Source of the DNA: Urophycis tenuis
Lineage: Eukaryota > Chordata > Actinopteri > Gadiformes > Phycidae
Direction of reading: 5' to 3'
Length of the DNA: 64,000 bases
Assembly (NCBI GenBank): GCA_036785325.1
Contig: JAXIVH010000029.1
Coordinates: 4,009,591 to 4,073,590, forward strand
Below, piece by piece: positions 20,519 to 64,000 of this stretch. A program made the position numbers and the translations under genes. Position 1 is the first letter of the stretch; every line of letters starts with the position of its first letter. A model generated the notes under the pieces. It worked only from the letters and a program-made list of their open reading frames with translations. It ran no database searches and was not told where the DNA came from.

Positions 20519-22139
20519 AGCTGTAGCTTGTCTCTCAACCTATCTGCTGTGTGTCAGGTTGCATGCTCCTGATAAGTAAAGGAGATGGTGGGGTTAGATG
20601 AAGTGACTTATAGACCGCCACTCGCCACAATGCTGCCATGGGCTGTGTTCGCCTAACCTTCTTGGTTCAATCTTGGTTCTTAATGGAAGGTGGGAGGAAC
20701 TGAACTCGGAATCTGCATCATTTTCTACCAAGTTTTACTATTACATTGAGTCCATTCAATGAAATTGGGACACTAAGTTAAGACACATGAGACATACAGT
20801 ATTAAAGCTTAGGTAGGATTTGAGAGTTGCAAAGAGAGAGAACCGAAAAGAGCAGAAGAGAGGTCTTTGAAACTAAGCAAAAACAAAAACTTTCTCCTCC
20901 CTCTCTGCTCACTGTCTTCATACATTTCTCCACGATTGAGAAGTGTTGTATTTCACGCACCTGTGATTGAAAGGGACGATAGCTCACCAAACTAATTACG
21001 GAAAAGATGCATTGATGGTAAAAAAATAAGACAGGGTCGGTCTGAAATCTAACCGGTCTCATTCAGAGGCAGGCGCAAACAGATATCACCACAGCGCATA
21101 TGGCTGGGCCATTTAAATATGCGAACCTTGCTCTTAAATCGTACCTACATATGTAAGTAACCTATAGGCCTATTGACATTATATAACTATACATTAAAAA
21201 TCAAAAGAAAAATTAAATGATCTAAGTGTTTACAATGAATTGAACACTGCCATTATTGATTTCTGCAGTCTATAGGCTATAGCCATGCTATAGCTAAATT
21301 ACCCAGTGTAATACCAAAAAGCTTGAAAATAATTGATTGGTTCACATGCAGTGTGTTTACTGTTGTGCACATTAGAATGACATCATCAACATAAATTCAA
21401 CCTAAATCAAAAACCTATCGATGAGGTCAGAGTAGATAATCACGCGGCGCATCAGAAGGTCATAGTCTAGGCTAAGCGTTTTTTCTTGTGATGCAAATGC
21501 ATCCTTCTGAAAGTGTTCCCATTTCAAGGTAATATTTCTTTGCGCAGGCTATTTTTTTTCCTGATTATTATTTTACAAATTATCCTCTTGATAACGGGGA
21601 CACTATCTTCCAAATCAAAAAGTGTACAAAAAGTGCTGTGGACCTGTGTGTAAATAATGACCCCTCCGGTCTGTACCGTAGTTCTTTATTCGGTGATATT
21701 TCATTCGTATCGATCGATCGATCAATAGGAAGAGATGCACCGTATTTAGTCCTATTAGGCCTAAAGACTGCTACTCAGAAAATAATCTCATTTTCTTAGA
21801 TTAGTTCGGCTAAAATTAGAATTTCAAGTCGGTAGTATAGCCAACCTGTTGATCTCTTCGTGTTAAGACATCAACAAGCAGGCAAAGGCTACTCTGTTGT
21901 TTGAACCATACTAAAGCAAAACGTAGACATAATCAATGTATTTTACCTTAGTGTGGTAGATGAGACCATTCAGTTTAACAAAAATGAAAACAGTCGTCTT
22001 CAACTGTGATTTAATTCCATGTTTTGTATTTTTCATATTTTGTTTTGTATTTAGTTATTCACCTACTTCATCGTAAACAAAATCAACGGATAGTAAAAAA
22101 AAAATTATAAAAAAAAACTCACAGAAAACTCTCAAGAAT

Positions 22140-22325
22140 CACGCCGCAGTTTTCCATTCCAGTCCGCTGCCGTTTTCCAATCCTCACGTCATCGTATCGT
22201 GCATAGTATCACCCAGCTCGCTGGACAGCTCCTCGCGTTGCGCCTCTCATGCGCATGTTCTTCTCTTCTTCTCGCGGTTTTTGTGCCGTCATGCGAAGGA
22301 GGAGATGATGCTGGGTAAGCGTCAG
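22140..22325. promoter_or_regulatory. CpG-bearing patch, possible promoter or 5' noncoding exon
   Basis: A GC-rich island in otherwise AT-rich DNA. It contains several CpG and GCGC motifs, a cAMP-response-like TCACGTCA, and on the plus strand a donor-like GGTAAGCG at about 22314. It could be the promoter of cnga3 (transcribed to the left) or of an unrecognised transcript to the right. No TATA box or coding exon could be tied to it. Confidence 0.3.
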
Positions 22326-22973
22326 CGCGACCTATGAAAGATGATCTTGAAAATATGACAACTAATGGACATAAACTGTTGCATTCCAGGCCCTTCTGAA
22401 TTCATTTGTTTCTTGAATGATGCCAAGTCTGCATTATCAGTTTTATTCGTAATTGCTGACACTTTTAAATCATTGCAGACTAGAAAAAACGTTGTAAACA
22501 ATTATTTTTTTAAATTATAATTACTTCGTATATTTTTGTTTGTTTTTCCTTTAAATTGAATGTGAAGGCCAAATTTTAGATGCTAAATTGATCAATGTTT
22601 TTATTTTACTGTACACTGTTTTAGTTTTACAACGTAAGCTACAAGAACATAATTTTACAGATATTAAAGGAGACGATGTGCTATGTTTAGGACAGACGGG
22701 ACAGCTGCATTGCTGCCTTCAGTCTATAGCCTACACTTTATAAAAATCATGGTTGTCGAGATTGAATGTCAGCAATTGTATGTTGACATTCTTTGGAGCT
22801 TCATGATAAATGTTTCACATGGACCTTATTGAAACAAAATAGTGTTGTAATATCTGTAGGCCTACAGCCTATGTGTTAATAACAATGCAATACAGTGTAA
22901 CCAAAGTAACTTTTATACTTTGATGCCATTGTAATTCACATAACTGACAATAATAAATTATATGTGCGTGTGT

Positions 22974-23082
22974 ACAATTAGTATTATATATAAATTGTAT
23001 ATATAAATATTATATATAACATTATAGTATATTATATAAAATATATATACAATATATAATACTTATATATAATACTAATTGT
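22974..23082. repeat. AT-rich inverted repeat, 19-bp perfect arms
   Basis: ACAATTAGTATTATATATA at 22974-22992 is exactly reverse-complemented at 23064-23082, with a TA-rich interior. A smaller hairpin (ACAGATAGAG / CTCTATCTGT) follows at about 23131-23156. These look like cruciform-prone DNA or the remains of a MITE. Confidence 0.75.
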
Positions 23083-23166
23083 ATAAAAGTATTATATACA
23101 TAAATATTTTTATTTTTTATTTTTTTTATACAGATAGAGTCTACCCTCTATCTGTTTTACTGTTAA

Positions 23167-23574
23167 GACACTATTTCTGTTATATGCAAACATGCTCTGG
23201 GGCCATATTTGATGGCAACACAATCAGGAGCACACAATCCTCTTAACCACTTGCTAGCTAAAATGAGACAGGAGGTCTCTGAGGAAAACACATGGGAAAT
23301 CCTTTCGGCTGACTGCAAAAAAGAAAAGCTGCTAATCTCAACCAAGGGTCTAGTGTGCTTCCCTGAGCTCTGCTAATGCTTCTGCGTTCCCGGGGCCCCT
23401 GAGTTTAAACACACTGTCAAGAAAGACCTTAAGCTAGTTATCCCAGATGGTTTGCTGAAAGCGAAAGGCAAGCTAGCTGTGCCAATGTGCCAAGGCACCC
23501 GTCAGAGGGTGGTATCTAAGAATAACCTCAGTGGCCAGCAGGCGAACATCTGCACTATTCCTGAAAGGAAAAAT
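23167..23574 (+). pseudogene. Unidentified near-open reading frame with one internal stop
   Basis: 136 codons in one frame, bounded by TAA at 23164-23166 and TGA at 23575-23577, with a single in-frame TAA at 23374-23376. The composition is protein-like in this otherwise AT-rich interval: NTWEILSADCKKEKLLIST before the stop and EFKHTVKKDLKLVIPDGLLK after it. I do not recognise the family. It could be a decayed exon, a transposon coding remnant or chance. No splice sites were defined. Confidence 0.3.
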
Positions 23575-25629
23575 TGAACTATTTTCTAATATGAATGTAA
23601 ATAAATATCTACACCTGTTTTATTTATTCTATCATATAATTACATATTCTATTGGATATAGATGGGCCTATATGATGTATGGTATATCTTAAGCAAGCAA
23701 AACAAACATAGCATAGAAAAGTGGTTATGCATGTATTTAATCACATGTCCATATGCCATTGTGTTTATGTCAAAAAACATTGATGTGAATACCAAAGAAG
23801 TCTTCAGGCAGACGGCATGGGGAGATTAGTTGCCACAAATGAGATTGTCCATAATCTTCTGACGCTGTTCCAAGGCAGTGACAGGTGCAGCCATGGTGGA
23901 TCGTGTAGGAACTCCATGCTAGTTTTTGTGCTGTTTTGACAAATACCAGGATGTAATTCACCCCTTCATTATGTGAATTGGAACAAATCAATAAGGTTTT
24001 GGGAGTATTGCCTTAACTGAAGCAATTATACCTGTATTCGTAGAAGTGTTTCTATATGAAATTACTAATTACTTTTTGGATTTTGGGATTCATATTCAAA
24101 CTTTTTTGCCCTCTAAATTAACCTTTGTCCGACAGCACAGCACCATCATCAAAACAACTGCGCTGAAGCTACACTGTTCTCCACTGGGACGAGCGTGGTC
24201 TCTCATTGTTCTTCAGTCACTCCATATAACTCACTTGATTGTGCTGTGGGTTTTTGCCCAAGCGCAAATTGCGACCCCCCCGAGGGGCATTGATAATTGG
24301 CAACCTGGATTTACATGGATGGTAGTCACTCAGTGCTAGTTGTATGGTGCATGCACTCCTGCCATCCTGTGTATACTTTCATAGACTGTGCAGATGAATA
24401 CATATAACATGCACACATTTATTTAAGACCTGTGATGTATATCCTATCTGGGTTAAAAATGTTTTTTCGATTGCATCATGGTAGGCCTATATAGGCTACC
24501 ATCATGTTTGTCATGTGGAATACCGCTATTGCACTGAAAGCCATTCTTGCTGAATTTCCATTTTGCATTATCGTGTGAGGGCTATGGTTTTTACTTGGGA
24601 ACCCATATACCTTAACAAAACAACACAACGCGTGCAAGCTGTATTTGAGCTTCACGCAAGGTTTCTTTCTTCTTGAATTCCATTCCCAGTGGTGCTGACG
24701 AGCTAACAAGCTAGCCAAGTGCAATTAAATTAATTATACCTTCTGCACAATGAGTGGTTGACTTGTATCTCCAGGGACACATGCGTGTTTCTCAAAAACA
24801 CTTTGCCCCCCCCCCCACACACACACGGCATGACGTCTGACCTCCCCGGTTACTTAAACATCTCTATGCCGTAGCAGTGTGCTGCCTACGTGAGATTGTT
24901 TCCCCGGGATGAGAATCATAGATCCACGTCATGCATGCAAAAAGATATCAGTCATTTGTTGTGTTTGATTTAGCCTGGTGTCAGGGTGTCAGTACAAGGG
25001 TGAATCGCGTCCTAACCTTGGGGTCATCACCTGACTTGGGGTCACCTTATTTGCATATTTGGTCGCAGGAGACTACTGACTAATAAGCTGTAGATTTTTG
25101 ATGGTACATTTTGCATGAACTGCTTATAATATGGTTTTAAGGTTCCAAAGTTCTCGCAAAGGCCCTGTATATGAACACACTGCCTATTGATTCACACAGC
25201 TTCAAATATTTATGTTATGCAAAAAAATGTATACAATGTCAATCTGCTATGGGGTCACAGGCTAAAGCTACATCTGTGACTGCTCTACATTCTAGATATT
25301 CTGTTAGTGAGACCTTTTAATAGATTACGACATACGTCTGTTTTGCTCGGGAGGTCAGAGGGAGACGATGTTGCCGGTGGGGAATGCGCATTTACCTCGT
25401 TAATCATAACCGCACGTCTTAATTTAGACGTGCCTCTACTGCCCTCTTCAGACAGCCCCGTGTCTCAGAAATTGAGCTAATTGTGCACGAATATATGGCA
25501 ATAGAAAGCTGAATGTCGGCTAATTATTTGTATATTGAAGTTGTTTGGTGTATAAAAGCTAAACTGTTTGTTAATCGTAGAAGTCACAACGACGTGATTC
25601 CATGTGTGATGATTCCATAATAATTAGTA

Positions 25630-27975
25630 TAAATATATAGCTACAAGCAGCGATGAACGGGCCCTCGCAGTACATGCATGTCGGGGAGTGTTGCAGTCCA
25701 TGGGGGTTGCAGTCGGTGACGGGTGACTTTTCAAAGGGGGGATTAAAGCGTGCAGGAGCCAGAAGAACTCCCTGCAGTCTACCCAAAGAGTCAGTCGGAC
25801 TTCTCCAGGTGAGTCCTGGTTTTCTGGGATGGGGTTCGATTCCCTGCACTGGCCTGCTGATTGTTTATCCAATTACATGCATGGCCTATATCCATGGATT
25901 CAGCTCACATCAATCAGCTCAGGGAACGCGTAGGCCTACATATGATGTTTTTTGTGTTTTTTTTTTTAAATGTGCGGCATAGTTAGTGGGAGTTATTGGC
26001 AAAAACATGTTTTCCCAGATTACAAAATCGCAAAAAATAAATACATTCATAACTTGCTAGTTTTTTTGTTCATGCAAAATTGTTTTTGTCTGGAGGGTCC
26101 TCAGATGCTATACAAAAGTATAGGCGAACCATATTACGCGACGTAGCCCAATAAAACGGAGGTGAAAAGAGGGCGTGGCCTGTATCATGTAACTCAGCTC
26201 GATTCAGGGAACGCGAGGATGTGCAGAATGTGCGTTATAGTTTGTGGGAGTTATTGGCAAAATCACGTTTTCCCTGATTATAGCGCCACCTGTTGGTCAA
26301 CAAAACTCATTTTTGGTGTGTGTGTTGGAGGAGTGAGTCTCTACCATTGCTATGAATTTCTTGTGCATAACTGTTATGGCGTGGGCACAGTGGCCAAGCA
26401 AATACACGTTTTCCCTGATTACAAAATTGCAAAAAAAATAAATTCATAACTTGCTAATTTTTTTGTTTATCCAAAATTATTTTGAAAACTTTTCGTCAGG
26501 AGGGTCCTCATATGCTAAATGCAAATTTTAGTGCACATAGGTGATATCGCCTAGGAGGAGGTCGCCAAAGTAGGCGAAGCATATTAGGCGAGTTAGCAAA
26601 AAAAACGGAGGGGAAAGTGGGCGTGGCCTATATCAAGAGATTTAGCGCGATTCAGGGAACACGTTGATATGACGTTTGTGAATGTGCGTTATAGTTTGTG
26701 GGAGTTATTGGCAAAAAAACGTGGTTCCGGATTATAGCGCCACCTGTTGGTCAACAAAACCCATTTTTGGTGTGTGTGTTGGAGGAGTGAGTCTCTACCA
26801 TTGCTATGAATTTCTTGTGCATAACTGTTATGGCGTGGGCACAGTGGCCAAGCAAAAACACGTTTTCCCTGATTACAAAATCGCAAAAAAAATAAATTCA
26901 TAACTTGCAAATTTTTTTGTTTATCCAAAATTATTTTGAAAACTTTTCGTCAGGAGGGTCCTCATATGCTAAATGCAAATTTTAGTGCACATAGGTGATA
27001 TCGCCTAGGAGGAGGTCGCCAAAGTAGGCGAAGCATATTAGGCGAGTTAGCAAAAAAAACGGAGGGGAAAGTGGGCGTGGCCTATATCAAGAGATTTAGC
27101 GCGATTCAGGGAACACGTTGATATGACGTTTGTGAATGTGCGTTATAGTTTGTGGGAGTTATTGGCAAAAAAACGTGGTTCCGGATTATAGCGCCACCTA
27201 GTGGTCATTTTTGGTGTGTTTGTTACAGGACCTAGTCCTTACCACCCCTATGAATTTTATTTGAATAACTGTTATGGTGTGGGCACAGTGGCCAATTTCA
27301 ACGACAACTGCCAGTAGAGCGCCACCTGTAGGCGGATCGGTAACCCCTTCATGAACTAACCTCAGAGGACCATCAGCAAGAATTGTACCAAGTTTCGTAT
27401 CGATCGGACAAGCTGATATTGAGATATAAAAATCTTCACTTTTTAGAGCACCACCTAGTGGTCATGTCCCCAAATTTTGCACAGGGCCTCAGAAGAACGA
27501 GACGATGTGCCGAATGTGCGATAAATATAGGAGTTATAGGCATAAAAAGGTCAAAAAATTTGGTCATTATTATAGCGCCACATAGAGGTGGAAAGTCACA
27601 ACGACCACAGATTATAACATTATTCGCCAAGCCTGGTATGTGTGCCAAGTTTCTTTTTGTGATCATTCTTATTTTATTTTATTTCAACAGAAAGATATAG
27701 GGAGGCATGTGTGAGTTAAAAAAAATAGAGCATGAAATATACATTCACATACATACCTATATAAATGCATATTTATAGACACATATGAATAATCAACTAA
27801 AATAAAATAACAAAAATGTTATTAAATGTTGTTGTTATTAAAATTTAATGTATGTATGCCAAGTTTCGTGAGTTTTTGGGAATGTGGCGGCAGTGAAAAA
27901 TGCAATTGATTCGCATAAAATACAATAATAAATATAAACATAGCGAAAGGTCGTGATCTGCTCGGGCCCTAATAA
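25630..27975. mobile_element. Dispersed fish repeat element with internal tandem units
   Basis: Bounded by ACAAGCAGCGATGAACGGGC near 25640-25660 and TGCTCGGGCCCTAATAATT near 27957-27975, termini I recognise as recurring in teleost genomes around repeats rich in GCGCCACCTGTTGGTC phrases. Internal sequence is reiterated, including two exact 454-bp steps. No transposase frame; classification uncertain. Confidence 0.6.
26230..27250 (+). repeat. Tandem repeat, 454-bp period
   Basis: The marker GTGCGTTATAGTTTGTGGGA begins at 26230, 26684 and 27138, giving two steps of exactly 454 bp. Units 1 and 2 are near-identical over most of their length; the third diverges after about 100 bp. A shorter, more diverged copy lies at about 25985-26229. 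Confidence 0.88.
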
Positions 27976-28184
27976 TTATATTATATTATAGTGGTCATAC
28001 AATTAGGATAGTTAGAAATTCCTACAAAGCCAAATGAAAGTAAGTAATGTAAGGTGTGTACGAGGTGGTGACGCACTCACTCATACATCATACTTGAACT
28101 CGCAAATATTTTTTCTTCTCTTTTGAGGCTGCGTGAAACAAAAAAAAAGAAAAGAAATGTGGGACTGAATTCCTCAACGTTGGG

Positions 28185-28333
28185 CCCCAGCGCCGCGCTG
28201 CACTGCCCGAACACGTCCACATAAACGCTGCGTGTCACTGTCGCTCCGCCTGTCGCTGTTGTTTGGGGAGGAACACGCGACGACCCGAGTTACTATTCAG
28301 TCCCTGTCAGAGAGCGCCAGCGCACGCACAAGA
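28185..28333 (+). promoter_or_regulatory. tmem131 5'UTR and CpG-rich promoter-proximal region
   Basis: CpG-rich sequence directly upstream of and through the first coding exon, lacking a TATA box, as is usual for housekeeping genes. The transcription start is not determined. Confidence 0.5.

Positions 28334-64000
<35,667 letters not shown>

Larger units (their letters stand above)
20519..28333. other. Intergenic region between cnga3 and tmem131 (divergent genes)
   Basis: Contains the 5' flanks of both genes. Listed separately are a CpG-bearing patch at 22140-22325, AT-rich palindromes near 22974-23156, a near-open frame at 23167-23574, and a repeat element at 25630-27975 with 454-bp tandem units. 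20600-22140 and 23580-25600 hold only AT-rich unique-looking sequence with no feature I can support. Confidence 0.6.

Noticed and set aside
26162..26903. Two similar Cys-rich open frames (MCVIVCGSYWQ...)
   Set aside because: They are the same non-coding 454-bp repeat unit translated twice.
28232..28333. N-terminal extension of tmem131 upstream of 28334
   Set aside because: The frame is open but begins with GTG and has no ATG; the ATG at 28334 has a good context and precedes a signal peptide.

Overview
The window is vertebrate nuclear DNA, almost certainly from a ray-finned (teleost) fish. The evidence is spliced genes with short exons and GT/AG introns, very dense (AC)n/(TG)n tracts, tRNA-derived SINEs, L1-type and other LINEs, and many small TIR-flanked DNA transposons of kinds common in fish. 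There are no operons, phage, CRISPR arrays or bacterial features. Three protein genes were assembled exon by exon. Every junction was checked for splice consensus and reading phase, and the peptides match families I recognise; no database was searched.

Layout. 1-9908 is intron of ube3a and is almost wholly transposon: an old minus-strand non-LTR retrotransposon split by a later plus-strand L1-type element (3214-8639) and by smaller DNA elements, with a SINE at 509-760. 9909-12659 (+) holds the last five coding exons of ube3a (E6AP), i.e. the C-terminal part of the HECT ubiquitin-ligase domain; the 5' exons lie outside the window. 12660-16611 is 3'UTR and convergent intergenic DNA. 16612-20518 (-) is a complete cyclic-nucleotide-gated channel alpha subunit, best matched to cnga3, in seven coding exons. 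20519-28333 is intergenic. It contains AT-rich palindromes, an unexplained near-open reading frame (23167-23574) and a 454-bp tandem repeat inside a larger dispersed element. 28334-63144 (+) carries 29 coding exons of tmem131 (residues 1-1102), from the signal peptide to the start of the transmembrane helix; the cytoplasmic tail lies beyond the right edge. Its introns hold several DNA transposons with readable ends, a 48-bp minisatellite, long (AC)n/(TG)n tracts and poly-C runs.

The three genes do not act in one pathway. UBE3A is a cytosolic/nuclear E3 ligase, CNGA3 is a photoreceptor plasma-membrane cation channel, and TMEM131 is an ER membrane protein for secretory (collagen) cargo. Their order is informative: head-to-head cnga3 and tmem131 matches the mammalian arrangement as I know it, except that VWA3B, which lies between them in human, is not recognisable here, and ube3a is the neighbour on the other side of cnga3.

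I found no convincing undescribed biological system. The observations most worth following are the nested-retrotransposon record in the ube3a intron, a 142-bp module carried inside two different DNA transposons in tmem131 introns, the 454-bp tandem array, the near-open frame at 23167-23574, and the simple-sequence K/D/E-coding exon of cnga3.
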